64,000 bases of DNA, from assembly GCF_013141715.1 (NCBI RefSeq), contig NZ_WHOA01000242.1, forward strand, positions 1 to 64,000, in the 5' to 3' direction. The translations under genes and the position numbers were made by a program. Shown one piece after another: positions 1 through 9,898 of the stretch. How positions within the stretch are numbered: the first letter of the stretch is position 1; each line of letters begins with the position of its first letter. Source of the DNA: Paenibacillus phytorum. GTDB lineage: Bacteria > Bacillota > Bacilli > Paenibacillales > NBRC-103111. The notes under the pieces are model-generated. The model was not told the origin of the DNA and made no database searches. It was given only the letters and a program-made list of their open reading frames with translations.

Positions 1-88
1 TTATCCCGAAGGATAAATCCGCTCGACTTGCATGTATTAGGCACGCCGCCAGCGTTCGTCCTGAGCCAGGATCAAACTCTCCATAATA
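1..88 (-). rRNA. rrs: 16S ribosomal RNA, 5' end only (partial)
   Basis: Read on the minus strand, this end contains the near-universal 16S 5' sequence AGAGTTTGATCCTGGCTCAG, then GACGAACGCTGGCGGCGTGC and CTAATACATGCAAGTCGAGC. The gene runs out of the window on the left, so only about 88 bases of roughly 1.5 kb are seen. The exact mature 5' end is estimated. Downstream placement relative to lysS matches the rRNA operon that follows lysS in Bacillus subtilis. Confidence 0.97.
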
Positions 89-203
89 GTAAACGATTGC
101 TCGTCCGTATATCTGAAAGCTGAAGTGCTCATTTGCGTTGCTAGCGAGATTTTGCAATCTCTTTTTGAACGATTTCTCGTTCGTGCTTACTCACTCGTTG
201 TTC

Positions 204-218
204 AGTTTTCAAAGATCA
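204..218 (-). promoter_or_regulatory. rRNA leader boxA-like antitermination element
   Basis: The minus strand reads TGATCTTTGAAAACT, the conserved leader element before Bacillus-type 16S genes (boxA). It lies between the predicted promoters and the 16S start. In rRNA operons this element recruits Nus factors to prevent premature termination. The rest of 89-260 is leader that probably forms the 16S processing stem. Confidence 0.7.
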
Positions 219-261
219 ATTTCTCTTGTTCAACCTGCCCTCTTTCGAAAGCCGGAAGACC

Positions 262-290
262 AATATACCATACCGAGAATTACTTTGCAA
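262..290 (-). promoter_or_regulatory. rRNA operon promoter P2 (sigma-A)
   Basis: On the minus strand a -35 TTGCAA (285-290) and a -10 TATATT (262-267) are separated by 17 bp, with a TGG extension in front of the -10. Transcription would begin near 255, leaving a leader of about 165 nt before 16S. A second promoter lies about 86 bp upstream, the usual tandem arrangement for Bacillus rRNA operons. Confidence 0.75.
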
Positions 291-347
291 CTTATTTTTG
301 TAAGTTGTTTTTGTTAAGTTCTTTGTTGTCTCAGCGGCAACTTTTAT

Positions 348-377
348 AAGATACCACAGACGCCATGGACATTGCAA
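348..377 (-). promoter_or_regulatory. rRNA operon promoter P1 (sigma-A)
   Basis: On the minus strand TTGCAA (372-377) and TATCTT (348-353) are spaced 18 bp apart, again with TGG before the -10. It starts right after the lysS terminator and forms a tandem with P2. The -10 is less good than that of P2. Confidence 0.5.
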
Positions 378-384
378 GTACTAT

Positions 385-421
385 TTTAAAAAATTTCGAG
401 ACACCGATCGGTGCCTCGAAA
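385..421 (-). terminator. intrinsic terminator after lysS
   Basis: The minus strand forms a 12-bp stem beginning TTTCGAGGCACC around a GATC loop, followed by TTTTTT. It ends the lysS transcript immediately before the rRNA promoters. Confidence 0.85.
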
Positions 422-430
422 CGCAAGCCA

Positions 431-1942
<1,512 letters not shown>

Positions 1943-1968
1943 TTATTAGTAAAGGGTGCTAAAACCGG

Positions 1969-1993
1969 AAAAAAGCTTCCGAAAGGAAGCTTT
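1969..1993 (-). terminator. intrinsic terminator between greA and lysS
   Basis: The minus strand reads AAAGCTTCC-TTTC-GGAAGC followed by six T, a compact strong hairpin with a U-run. It lies 21 bp after the greA stop. Either greA transcripts mostly end here, or lysS relies on read-through; no good separate lysS promoter was seen in the remaining 40 bp. Confidence 0.85.
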
Positions 1994-2014
1994 CCAAAGG
2001 AATGCGGCTGCACG

Positions 2015-2491
2015 CTACTTTTTAATATCAATAATTTGATACTGAATGACGCCAGCTGGAACGGTAACGTCAACGTTCGCGCCCCTTTGTTTACCTAAAA
2101 TAGCTCTACCTACAGGGCTTTCATTGGAAATCTTATTCATCAACGGATCGGATTCCGCCGTACCTACGATGTTATACTCAACCAAATCACCGAATTCCAA
2201 ATCCTTCAGCGTTACGATTGAACCAACACTCACGGTGTTGGTATCGACATCATCGTTATTAATAATACGCGCATTGCGCAGCAATTTTTCTAAAGTAATG
2301 ATTCTGCCTTCAATAAAAGCTTGTTCGTTCTTCGCGTCTTCGTACTCTGAGTTCTCACTGATATCGCCATATCCGATGGCAACCTTGATTCTCTCAGCCA
2401 CTTCCCGGCGCTTCACTGATTTCAGATGCTCAAGCTCATCTTCGAGCTTTCTTAAACCTTCTGGTGTAAGAATGACCTCTTTTTCAGCCAT
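2015..2491 (-). CDS. greA: transcription elongation factor GreA
   Basis: GreA enters the RNA polymerase secondary channel and stimulates cleavage of backtracked RNA. The protein starts MAEKEVILTPEGLRKLEDEL and shows the family layout of an N-terminal coiled coil (about 10-75, with the acidic tip near EYEDAKNEQ) and a C-terminal FKBP-like domain ending in VIQYQIIDIKK. A longer frame begins 12 codons upstream, but the ATG at 2491 gives the usual 158 residues and has GGGAGA in front. It has its own consensus promoter and a terminator behind it. In B. subtilis greA is not located between dusB and lysS. Confidence 0.95.
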   Translation of the reverse strand: MAEKEVILTPEGLRKLEDELEHLKSVKRREVAERIKVAIGYGDISENSEYEDAKNEQAFIEGRIITLEKLLRNARIINNDDVDTNTVSVGSIVTLKDLEFGDLVEYNIVGTAESDPLMNKISNESPVGRAILGKQRGANVDVTVPAGVIQYQIIDIKK

Positions 2492-2662
2492 TTCCAACTG
2501 ATCTCCCGTCATGTGAAAGATTTTCATATCGTTGAATCGATGCTTCCTGCTAGGAGTTGGGTCTTAAAAGAGCTGATTCAAGTAGTATGAATTCACGTTT
2601 CTTAAATAAGTTAGTTGCTCGTTTGTCTTTCAATATATGCAGGAACACATTAATATTGACTG

Positions 2663-2691
2663 ATTATATTGCAACGGTTTCAAAATGTCAA
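2663..2691 (-). promoter_or_regulatory. consensus sigma-A promoter of greA
   Basis: On the minus strand TTGACA (2686-2691), a 17-bp spacer and TATAAT (2663-2668): a perfect match to the vegetative consensus. Transcription would start near 2656, about 165 nt before the greA start codon, a fairly long leader in which no known riboswitch was recognised. Confidence 0.9.
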
Positions 2692-2712
2692 TCTCAACCA
2701 TAGCTGCATTTT

Positions 2713-3729
2713 TTACTGAAGTACGGCTGATTCTTCATTTGTAGATAATGGGGAATGCGCATATAGATGCTCGACATAATCATTCAAAGCTCGCACCATT
2801 TCATCACGCTTCAACATCTCCATAAGCGCATCCTTCACACGAGCCGCCCCTGTCATACCCTTGAGGTACCACGCCATATGTTTGCGCATCTCTTTCACAG
2901 CAACATGCTCACCCTTAAGAGCAACAAGACGGTCCATGTGTAAGATCGCGATACGGATCTTCTCTTCCGGTGTCGGCTCAGGCGGCAATTCACCATTAGC
3001 AAGGTATTGTACGGTACGGTAAAGCATCCAAGGGTTGCCTAACGCGCCGCGCCCAATCATCACGCCGTCTACACCTGTATGGTCTAACATGCGTTTTGCA
3101 TCCTCAGGTGTCACAACATCACCGTTCCCGATAACGGGAATCGACAGAGCTTGCTTAACATCGCGAATGATATCCCAATCCGCTTTACCTGTATACAGCT
3201 GCTCACGCGTACGGCCGTGGACGCTTACTGCGCTTCCTCCGCCTCTTTCGACAGCTTTAGCATTTTCTATGGCATAAATGTGCTCGGAATCCCAACCGAT
3301 ACGCATCTTCACAGTTACTGGTTTGCTTACTGCCGCAACAACGGTTGCGATCATTTCTTCGATTTTCTCTGGTTGGAGCAACCATCTTGCACCCGCGTCA
3401 CACTTTGTGATTTTCGGCACAGGACAGCCCATATTTATATCAATAATGTCTGCATTCGTCTGTTGGTCAACGATTCTAGCTGCTTGCACAAGCGTCTCAG
3501 TATCGCCACCAAAGATTTGCAGACTTAGCGGTTTTTCTCGATCATCAACATAAAGCATTTCCATCGAACGGGAATTCCCGTGAACAATGGCTTTATCACT
3601 AACCATTTCTGCACAGACTAAACCTGTACCAAATTCTTTGGCAATGAGTCGGAACGCAGGATTACATACACCCGCCATTGGGGCAAGCACGACTTTATTG
3701 GGAGCTTCGACATTTCCTATTTTCAGCAC
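2713..3729 (-). CDS. dusB: tRNA-dihydrouridine synthase B
   Basis: FMN- and NADPH-dependent reduction of uridine to dihydrouridine in tRNA. The TIM-barrel family signature is clear: LAPMAGVCNPAFR near the start, the active-site cysteine in DINMGCPVPKITK (about residue 102), and the phosphate-binding IGRGALGNPW loop. I place the start at the GTG at 3729 because VLKIGNVEAPNKVV aligns with the start of B. subtilis DusB and AGAGGAG precedes it. An ATG at 3750 that overlaps the yazB stop (ATGA) is an alternative adding seven residues. Last gene of the pab/fol operon. Confidence 0.93.
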   Translation of the reverse strand: MLKIGNVEAPNKVVLAPMAGVCNPAFRLIAKEFGTGLVCAEMVSDKAIVHGNSRSMEMLYVDDREKPLSLQIFGGDTETLVQAARIVDQQTNADIIDINMGCPVPKITKCDAGARWLLQPEKIEEMIATVVAAVSKPVTVKMRIGWDSEHIYAIENAKAVERGGGSAVSVHGRTREQLYTGKADWDIIRDVKQALSIPVIGNGDVVTPEDAKRMLDHTGVDGVMIGRGALGNPWMLYRTVQYLANGELPPEPTPEEKIRIAILHMDRLVALKGEHVAVKEMRKHMAWYLKGMTGAARVKDALMEMLKRDEMVRALNDYVEHLYAHSPLSTNEESAVLQ

Positions 3730-3746
3730 CGAAGATTCCACTCCTC

Positions 3747-3959
3747 TCATCTCGCAACCGCCGCGACTAACTCATCCGGTTCAATATTCAGAACTTGCGA
3801 GATTTTATTTATTATTTTGGTATCCGGTTTACGCGTACCTCTTTCAATAGCACCTAAGATGGCAATCGACACACCGAGTAAATCAGCTAATTCGTTCTGA
3901 GTGTACCCTTTTAACTTACGAAAAGCGCGTATACGCTGAGCTACTGAGCTTTTTTCCAT
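3747..3959 (-). CDS. yazB: small XRE-family helix-turn-helix protein (YazB-like)
   Basis: A 70-residue protein consisting almost only of one HTH domain: ELADLLGVSIAILGAIERG is the helix-turn-helix, preceded by RIRAFRKLKGYTQ. It corresponds in position and size to B. subtilis YazB, between folK and dusB. It overlaps folK by 19 nt and the following dusB region, so it is translated as part of the folate operon. It is probably a DNA-binding regulator; its target is not known. Confidence 0.88.
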   Translation of the reverse strand: MEKSSVAQRIRAFRKLKGYTQNELADLLGVSIAILGAIERGTRKPDTKIINKISQVLNIEPDELVAAVAR

Positions 3960-4456
3960 AGGATGACGCCTTCCTTTCCTTCCAGTTTCTCCAAATGCGC
4001 GGAGATGAATTCAAATGCAGCATCTTGTCGCTTGTAGAGAACCTCAGTGAGAGGAACTAATACAAAAGCCCGCTCATGCATCCGCGGATGCGGAATGATC
4101 AAGTCGGGGGTTGTAAGCTGATGGTCGCCGTAAAGGAGTAAATCCAAATCGATCGTTCTCGGGCCCCAGCGCAAGTCGCGCGTTCGACCCAGTCTTTTCT
4201 CGATGGCTAGCATAGTGAACAACAACTCTTCTGCAGGTAAAACGGTGATGATTTGAATAACCATATTAAGAAAAGCAGATTGATCTACATAGCCAACCGG
4301 CTCGGTTTCGTAGATGCTGGACAATCCAGTCACCGTTATGCCCGATTCCTGATTCAGCGCTGTAATTGCATCCTGCAGATAGTGTTCACGATCATCTATA
4401 TTGGATCCCAATGCGACATAAGCTTTCGTGCCTTGTTCTCGTTCTTCGGCTGTCAT
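3941..4456 (-). CDS. folK: 2-amino-4-hydroxy-6-hydroxymethyldihydropteridine pyrophosphokinase
   Basis: Transfers pyrophosphate from ATP to hydroxymethyl-dihydropterin, giving the substrate of FolP. Recognised by the N-terminal AYVALGSNIDDRE, the central LGRTRDLRWGPRTIDLDLLL signature with its Mg-binding aspartates, and PHPRMHERAFVLVPL. Length 171 is normal. The start overlaps the folB stop by 4 nt, indicating translational coupling. Confidence 0.96.
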   Translation of the reverse strand: MTAEEREQGTKAYVALGSNIDDREHYLQDAITALNQESGITVTGLSSIYETEPVGYVDQSAFLNMVIQIITVLPAEELLFTMLAIEKRLGRTRDLRWGPRTIDLDLLLYGDHQLTTPDLIIPHPRMHERAFVLVPLTEVLYKRQDAAFEFISAHLEKLEGKEGVILWKKAQ

Positions 4457-4836
4457 TCATTTGCCCGCTTTCGGTTAATCTCTACAGTTACCCCGTCAAA
4501 AAATACGGCAAAGGGCGGATGCGGCTTAATGACGCGAACCGTCACTTCATTGATACTAGTATAAGTATGCAGCAGCTCGGATGCAATATTTTCTGCTAAA
4601 GCTTCAATTAATTTATAAGTGCGACCTTCCACAACCTCTTTGACTTTGAAAAATACTTCCCCGTAATTAACCGTATCATCCAGATGATCCGACTTGCCGG
4701 GTTTGTCCAGCGGAAGCATAAGCTCCACATCTACATAAAAGCGTTGACCGAGCTTATTCTCTTCCGGAAAAACACCATGATTACCAAAGAACTGCATGCG
4801 GGAGAGTGTTATTTTGTCCAATGTAAGAGCCTCCAA
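4453..4836 (-). CDS. folB: dihydroneopterin aldolase
   Basis: Retro-aldol cleavage of dihydroneopterin to hydroxymethyl-dihydropterin. The 127-residue tunnelling fold is recognised from ITLSRMQFFGNHGVFPEE at the start, VNYGEVF in the middle (the active-site tyrosine region) and TVRVIKPHPP near the end. It sits 2 nt after folP and overlaps folK by 4 nt. Confidence 0.95.
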   Translation of the reverse strand: MEALTLDKITLSRMQFFGNHGVFPEENKLGQRFYVDVELMLPLDKPGKSDHLDDTVNYGEVFFKVKEVVEGRTYKLIEALAENIASELLHTYTSINEVTVRVIKPHPPFAVFFDGVTVEINRKRANE

Positions 4837-4838
4837 GT

Positions 4839-5663
4839 TTAGGTTAACTGCGAACGAATGATGGCATCTGTCATAACCGATAAACGTTTCATCGCTTGAA
4901 TATCGTGTACTCTGATCATCCCACAGCCTTGGGCAATTCCAAGCACCACGGTCGATGCTGTTCCTTCCAAACGTTCCTCAGGAGGCAGATCGAGCGTTAA
5001 GCCAATGACGCTTTTGCGGGATGTGCCTAAAAGGACCGGATATCCGAGATCGACGATCGTACGCAGATGGTTCATGAGGAACAAGTTCTGCTCGTAGGTC
5101 TTAGCAAATCCGATGCCTGGGTCTAAAATAATACGCTCTTCCCGAACGCCAACTTCTCTGGCTTGATTCGCATAGAGCTGTAAGTCGGTTGTGACGTCAC
5201 GGAGAAAATCGGAATAAGTCGGGTTCACACGATTATGCGTGATAATAAACGGACAATCGTAGCTGGCCGCGACTTCTGCCATTCCAACGTCGGCTTGGCC
5301 GCCCCATACATCGTTGATGATATGCGCTCCCGCTTCTAATGCTTGCTTCGCGACCTCCGCTTTGTAAGTATCTATAGAAATAGGAATGTTTACTTCCTTA
5401 CTTATTGCCTCAATGACCGGAATAACCCGCTGCAGTTCTTCTTCTTGTGTGACCTTGGCAAAACCCGGTCGGGTCGATTCTCCCCCGATATCAATGATGT
5501 CAGCGCCTTCGGCTACCATTTGGCGAGCTCTGCGCACCGCATCCTCGGCCCCAATGTAATTCCCACCGTCAGAAAAGGAGTCCGGGGTTACGTTTAATAT
5601 GCCCATAATGATCGTCCGATCACCAATGGGCAGCTCATGTCCTCTACAGGATAACACTTTCAT
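4839..5663 (-). CDS. folP: dihydropteroate synthase
   Basis: Condenses hydroxymethyl-dihydropterin pyrophosphate with p-aminobenzoate to dihydropteroate; the target of sulfonamides. The two family signatures are present: IMGILNVTPDSFSDGGN (about 19-35) and IIDIGGESTRPG (about 56-67), followed by a TIM barrel with DPGIGFAKT and LLGTSRKS. At 274 residues it is slightly shorter than B. subtilis Sul (about 285). It lies between pabC and folB. Confidence 0.97.
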   Translation of the reverse strand: MKVLSCRGHELPIGDRTIIMGILNVTPDSFSDGGNYIGAEDAVRRARQMVAEGADIIDIGGESTRPGFAKVTQEEELQRVIPVIEAISKEVNIPISIDTYKAEVAKQALEAGAHIINDVWGGQADVGMAEVAASYDCPFIITHNRVNPTYSDFLRDVTTDLQLYANQAREVGVREERIILDPGIGFAKTYEQNLFLMNHLRTIVDLGYPVLLGTSRKSVIGLTLDLPPEERLEGTASTVVLGIAQGCGMIRVHDIQAMKRLSVMTDAIIRSQLT

Positions 5664-5692
5664 TACCGTTCACTTCCTGTTGTTTTCAAATG

Positions 5693-6550
5693 TTAGTTAT
5701 AAAGCTCGCATAGTTGGCGGGTTATCGGACCTACGACACCCTTTCCAACGGCTTGTGATTGTCCACTGGGTGTGAACAATGTCGTGATGGGTACGATCTC
5801 TTGTATGGAATTAACGATAAACACCTCATCGGCTTCCAGAAGATCTTCCCATCTGTATAGGCCGCCCTGTGTTGGAATCTGCTGCTGCTGTGCCAGCTGT
5901 AACACATAGGCTCTTGTGATGCCAGGTAAGATGCCTGTATCCAGCGAAGGCGTATAGCAGGCTCTATCCTTTATGAAAAAGATGTTGCTCACGATGCCCT
6001 CAGCTACGTAACCTTCTTCGGTCAGCATCAGGCCTTCTGCGCAAGCTGCCCAGTCATACTGCTGCAGCTCTCTTTTAGCAAGGATATTATTCATATAGTG
6101 AAAGGACTTGAAGCGGTATAGACCTTCCGGCGTATTACGAGGCAGCTTCAGCAGCTGCAGCGCTTTGCCCTGTGTATAGATCTGCTCGTCCCTTGGTGGA
6201 AGCGGCTTGATGTAAATGATCTCTGTTGGGTTTTGATAGACGCCTGATGGCAGCCCAAGGATATCAACTCCGGCCGAAACGGAGTAGCGGATATACGCAT
6301 CCTCTAGGTTATTGGCTTTAAGCAGTTCATCAATCAGACGCTGAATGTGTGCAAGGTCCGGCTCATAGCCAATCCCAAGCTCACGGCAGCCCTCTGTTAG
6401 ACGCCGAAGATGCTCGGGCAGCAGGAACGGTTCTTTCTTATAGGTGCGAAATGTCTCAAAAAGGCCGAGGCCGTAAAGAAAGCCGTGATCGTAAACCGAG
6501 ACCACAGCTTCCTTATCATTTGTTAGAATCCCATTGACGCTAAGAATCAT
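5693..6550 (-). CDS. pabC: aminodeoxychorismate lyase
   Basis: A PLP-dependent fold-type IV enzyme that releases pyruvate from aminodeoxychorismate to give p-aminobenzoate. Fold-type IV features: GLGLFETFRTY near residue 27, the likely PLP lysine in RFKSFHYMNNILAKRE (about residue 146), and a C-terminal ADEVFIVNSIQEIVPI. The neighbours pabA (3 nt upstream) and folP support PabC rather than a branched-chain or D-amino-acid transaminase. Confidence 0.93.
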   Translation of the reverse strand: MILSVNGILTNDKEAVVSVYDHGFLYGLGLFETFRTYKKEPFLLPEHLRRLTEGCRELGIGYEPDLAHIQRLIDELLKANNLEDAYIRYSVSAGVDILGLPSGVYQNPTEIIYIKPLPPRDEQIYTQGKALQLLKLPRNTPEGLYRFKSFHYMNNILAKRELQQYDWAACAEGLMLTEEGYVAEGIVSNIFFIKDRACYTPSLDTGILPGITRAYVLQLAQQQQIPTQGGLYRWEDLLEADEVFIVNSIQEIVPITTLFTPSGQSQAVGKGVVGPITRQLCELYN

Positions 6551-6553
6551 AAA

Positions 6554-7135
6554 TTAAACTCCCGCTTTGGCTGTGCGGCTAAGAAAATTCCGCAGGATCT
6601 GATGACCGTGCTGTGTAATGATCGATTCTGGGTGGAACTGCACGCCTTCAATCGGATATTCCTTATGGCGCAATGCCATAATTTCACCCTCAGCTGTACG
6701 CGCACTAACTTCCAAGCAATCAGGCAGCGTCTCGGTTTTGACGATTAAGGAATGATATCGAGTCGCTATGAAAGGGGATGGAAGCCCCTCGAACAAGGTT
6801 TTACCATCATGGAAAATCTCCGAAGTTTTACCATGCATTAAGCGCTCTGCGCGAATGACGTCGCCGCCAAAAGCTTGACCAATCGATTGATGACCTAGAC
6901 AGACGCCGAAGATGGGGATTTTACCCTTGAAATGGTCGATAAGTGATAAGCTAATTCCGGCTTCATTCGGCGTGCAAGGACCCGGAGATATTAGAATATG
7001 ATCGGGCGCCAAAGCCTCAACGCCAGCTAGATCAATTTCGTCATTACGACGAACGACGACTTCTTCACCGATCTCCCCCAAATATTGGACGAGGTTGTAC
7101 GTAAACGAATCATAATTATCAATCACTAAAATCAT
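6554..7135 (-). CDS. pabA: aminodeoxychorismate/anthranilate synthase glutaminase subunit
   Basis: Class I glutamine amidotransferase that supplies ammonia to PabB and, in Bacilli that lack a separate TrpG, also to TrpE. Catalytic Cys79 lies in [15 protein letters not shown] and the His-Glu pair in GVQFHPESI. Starts [14 protein letters not shown], typical of the family, preceded by AAAGGGGAG. Length 193. Located between pabB and pabC in a p-aminobenzoate/folate operon. Confidence 0.95.
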   Translation of the reverse strand: MILVIDNYDSFTYNLVQYLGEIGEEVVVRRNDEIDLAGVEALAPDHILISPGPCTPNEAGISLSLIDHFKGKIPIFGVCLGHQSIGQAFGGDVIRAERLMHGKTSEIFHDGKTLFEGLPSPFIATRYHSLIVKTETLPDCLEVSARTAEGEIMALRHKEYPIEGVQFHPESIITQHGHQILRNFLSRTAKAGV

Positions 7136-7168
7136 TCTAAGCTCCCCTTTCGTCAGCCCTGCTAGGGC

Positions 7169-8728
7169 TTAAGCTCGGCTCATGCTCCGCTCGCTATATT
7201 CTATCGCTTTCCACATCGCTTTGGCTTTGTTCAAGGATTCAATGTACTCACGTTCAGGAATGGAATCAATGACGATGCCTGCCCCTGCTTGAATGTGGCC
7301 CATCCCTTGAACAGCTACCAGCGTGCGTATAATTATATTAAATTCCATATTTCCATTATAGTCAATCCACCCCATGGATCCTGTATAAGGTCCGCGGCGA
7401 ACTGGCTCTAATTCTTCAATAATTTCCATGGTGCGAATCTTTGGAGCACCTGTAATCGTGCCTCCTGGGAAGGTCGCAGCAATGACATCATAGGCGTCCT
7501 TCCCCTCTGCGAGCTCGCCAACGACTTCCGAGACGATATGCATCACATGGGAGTAGTATTCGATGACCATGAAGTCTTTCACTTGGACGGAGCCGTACTT
7601 CGAGATGCGGCCGAGATCGTTGCGCTCGAGATCGACCAGCATGACGTGCTCGGCGCGCTCTTTGTCGTTGTTGATGAGCTCGCCGGCTAGGCGCAAGTCA
7701 TCCTGCTCGTCCTTGCCGCGCGGGCGCGTGCCAGCGATAGGACGCGTCCGCAGGACGCCGTCCTCGAGCTGCACAAGCAGCTCCGGCGAGCCGGAGACGA
7801 GGGCGAAGCCTGCGAAGCGCAGCAAGCCCATGTAAGGCGAGGGATTGACGATGCGCAGCGCCTCGTAGATCTCCTCCGGCGTCGTGCGCAGCTGCCGGCT
7901 CTGTCTAACGGACAAGTTGACTTGGAACACGTCACCTTGGGAGATGTAGCCTTGGATGCGCTGCACCGCCGCGATGTAATCGGCTTTGCCGAAGGCAGGC
8001 TGGATGCCTGCGATGCTCTCGACGTCGATATGCAGCTGCTCGCGCGCGATCGTCGGTTGGTCTGTACCGCTCAGGTGCGAGCCTGACCAGCTGCTGGAGC
8101 GGATCGCATGCCAGCGAGCAAGCATCGCCTCGGCCTCAGCGTGCGCCTGTGCGAAAAGCTGCCGGAGATAAGTGTCATCGGCTGCTCGGCTCTTCTCAAG
8201 CGGCATATGCACCGCAATGTACAGGCTCTTATCGATATGATCCAAGGTCCAGACTTGATCATACATAGCGAAGCTATAATCCGGAATCGGCAAGTCATTT
8301 GCCGCTTGCTCTTGGAGTTTCTCAATGGTGCGGATCACGTCATAGCTCCAATAACCTACACATCCGCCAAGAAACTTGGGTGCTCCTTCGACTTTGGGGC
8401 TGTGATAAGCTGACATCCATTGCTTCACAATATCGAGCGGTTTGCCTTGCAAGCGTGAAACTTGAGGCTTCCCCTTATCAACTTGGTTGATCATGGTCAA
8501 TTCCGCATCCAAGCCGTATCCATGAACGGTAGAAACCGGCTGTAAACCGAAGCACGTGTAACGCCCCCCTTTGCCGCTTTCCAGGACAAAGGAATCAGGC
8601 GCGGCTTCTTTCCACGCTTCTTGCCAAGAAGCGATCCGGTCGTCGGCAAGTCCGAGTTTAATGACATAAGGCAGCATCGTGTATGTGGAGGACCAGTTAC
8701 GCCAATGCTCTACTGTAGTTAGGATCAT
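7169..8728 (-). CDS. pabB: aminodeoxychorismate synthase component I
   Basis: Converts chorismate plus ammonia (from PabA) to aminodeoxychorismate. The chorismate-binding core occupies about residues 245-510, with GDVFQVNLSVRQSR, RPIAGTRPRG, FPGGTITGAPKIR and the C-terminal GAGIVIDSIPEREY. Length 519. First gene of the pabB-pabA-pabC-folP-folB-folK-yazB-dusB series. A -10-like TATACT lies at 8772-8777 without a convincing -35. The middle of the gene (about 7560-8130) is much richer in G+C than its ends. Confidence 0.95.
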   Translation of the reverse strand: MILTTVEHWRNWSSTYTMLPYVIKLGLADDRIASWQEAWKEAAPDSFVLESGKGGRYTCFGLQPVSTVHGYGLDAELTMINQVDKGKPQVSRLQGKPLDIVKQWMSAYHSPKVEGAPKFLGGCVGYWSYDVIRTIEKLQEQAANDLPIPDYSFAMYDQVWTLDHIDKSLYIAVHMPLEKSRAADDTYLRQLFAQAHAEAEAMLARWHAIRSSSWSGSHLSGTDQPTIAREQLHIDVESIAGIQPAFGKADYIAAVQRIQGYISQGDVFQVNLSVRQSRQLRTTPEEIYEALRIVNPSPYMGLLRFAGFALVSGSPELLVQLEDGVLRTRPIAGTRPRGKDEQDDLRLAGELINNDKERAEHVMLVDLERNDLGRISKYGSVQVKDFMVIEYYSHVMHIVSEVVGELAEGKDAYDVIAATFPGGTITGAPKIRTMEIIEELEPVRRGPYTGSMGWIDYNGNMEFNIIIRTLVAVQGMGHIQAGAGIVIDSIPEREYIESLNKAKAMWKAIEYSERSMSRA

Positions 8729-8796
8729 ACTTGCCCTCCTTCCTGTGATATCCGATGATTAGTTGTCCATTAGTATACTCCAACCTTAGACAGAAA

Positions 8797-8826
8797 AAAA
8801 GCCCCCAGCTGCAGCAGCTGGAGGCT
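8797..8826 (-). terminator. intrinsic terminator after cysK
   Basis: The minus strand forms GCCTCCAGCTG / CAGCTGGGGGC followed by seven T. It separates cysK from the pab/fol operon. Confidence 0.9.
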
Positions 8827-8844
8827 CGTTCGTAGCAAGTAATC

Positions 8845-9786
8845 TTATTGCTCTTCGAATTGATAAAGTGGCGTAGAAAGGTAACGCTCACCGTTACTTG
8901 GAATAACAGCAACAACACGTTTGCCTGCACCAAGTTCTTTAGCAACTTTAAGCGCTGCAAAAATCGCTGCACCAGAGGAGATACCACCAAGGATACCTTC
9001 TTCTTTGGCTACACGACGTGAAGTTTCGAAAGCATCTTCGTTTTCTACAGCAATAATTTCGTCGTAGATGCTTGTGTTCAGAATGTCTGGAACAAAGCCT
9101 GCGCCGATACCTTGAATTTTATGAGGACCTGGCTTGCCGCCGGAAAGTACCGGGGATGCAGCAGGTTCAATGGCATAAATCTTGATGTTCGGGAAGTTTT
9201 CTTTCAGTACGCCACCTGCGCCTGTAATTGTTCCGCCCGTACCGATACCCGCAATGAAAGCGTCCAATTTGCCGTCGTGAGCATTAATCGCTTCAACGAT
9301 TTCCGGACCTGTTGTTTCACGGTGAACTTTCACGTTTGCTAGGTTTTTGAATTGTTGCGGGATGAAGTAGGAAGGATTCTCTGCTTGAAGCTCCTCAGCA
9401 CGTTTGATCGCGCCCTTCATTCCTTCTGCTCCTGGCGTCAGAACCAACTGAGCCCCGTAAGCGCGAAGCAGGTTACGTCTTTCCAAAGACATCGTTTCTG
9501 GCATAACCAGAATTGCCTTGTATCCTTTTGCAGCTGCGACTAAAGCTATTCCGATTCCTGTGTTACCGCTAGTTGGCTCAACAATCGTATCGCCCGGCTT
9601 CAATATACCTTCTTGCTCAGCTACTTCGATCATGGAGATGGCAATACGGTCTTTTACGCTGGCACCTGGATTTTGGTACTCGAGTTTCACATAAATCTCT
9701 GCGCTTCCTTCTGGAACAACGCGGTTTAAACGAACAAGCGGTGTATCGCCAATCAAATCCGTAATGCTTTGCACTAATCTTGCCAT
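8845..9786 (-). CDS. cysK: cysteine synthase A (O-acetylserine sulfhydrylase)
   Basis: Makes L-cysteine from O-acetylserine and sulfide. PLP-binding Lys45 is in [11 protein letters not shown], the substrate loop is PTSGNTGIG (71-79) and the phosphate cup is [10 protein letters not shown]. Length 313 is standard. It has its own promoter and terminator, so it is monocistronic although it lies between yacD and pabB as in B. subtilis. In Bacilli CymR and CysK jointly sense cysteine supply; an imperfect palindrome in the leader (9822-9838) could be an operator, but this is only a guess. Confidence 0.97.
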   Translation of the reverse strand: MARLVQSITDLIGDTPLVRLNRVVPEGSAEIYVKLEYQNPGASVKDRIAISMIEVAEQEGILKPGDTIVEPTSGNTGIGIALVAAAKGYKAILVMPETMSLERRNLLRAYGAQLVLTPGAEGMKGAIKRAEELQAENPSYFIPQQFKNLANVKVHRETTGPEIVEAINAHDGKLDAFIAGIGTGGTITGAGGVLKENFPNIKIYAIEPAASPVLSGGKPGPHKIQGIGAGFVPDILNTSIYDEIIAVENEDAFETSRRVAKEEGILGGISSGAAIFAALKVAKELGAGKRVVAVIPSNGERYLSTPLYQFEEQ

Positions 9787-9851
9787 GCTATTTCCCCTCC
9801 AGGTTAAATAATCGATGATTTCCGAGTTAATTAGTCGGTATTAATACATTC

Positions 9852-9880
9852 ATCTTATCAATGCACTTACTGGTTGTCAA
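9852..9880 (-). promoter_or_regulatory. sigma-A promoter of cysK
   Basis: Minus-strand TTGACA (9875-9880), 17-bp spacer, TAAGAT (9852-9857). It lies just after the stop of the upstream foldase gene and about 65 bp before the cysK ATG, which has GGAGGGG in front. Confidence 0.8.
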
Positions 9881-9898
9881 CCAAATTTTCACAGAATG

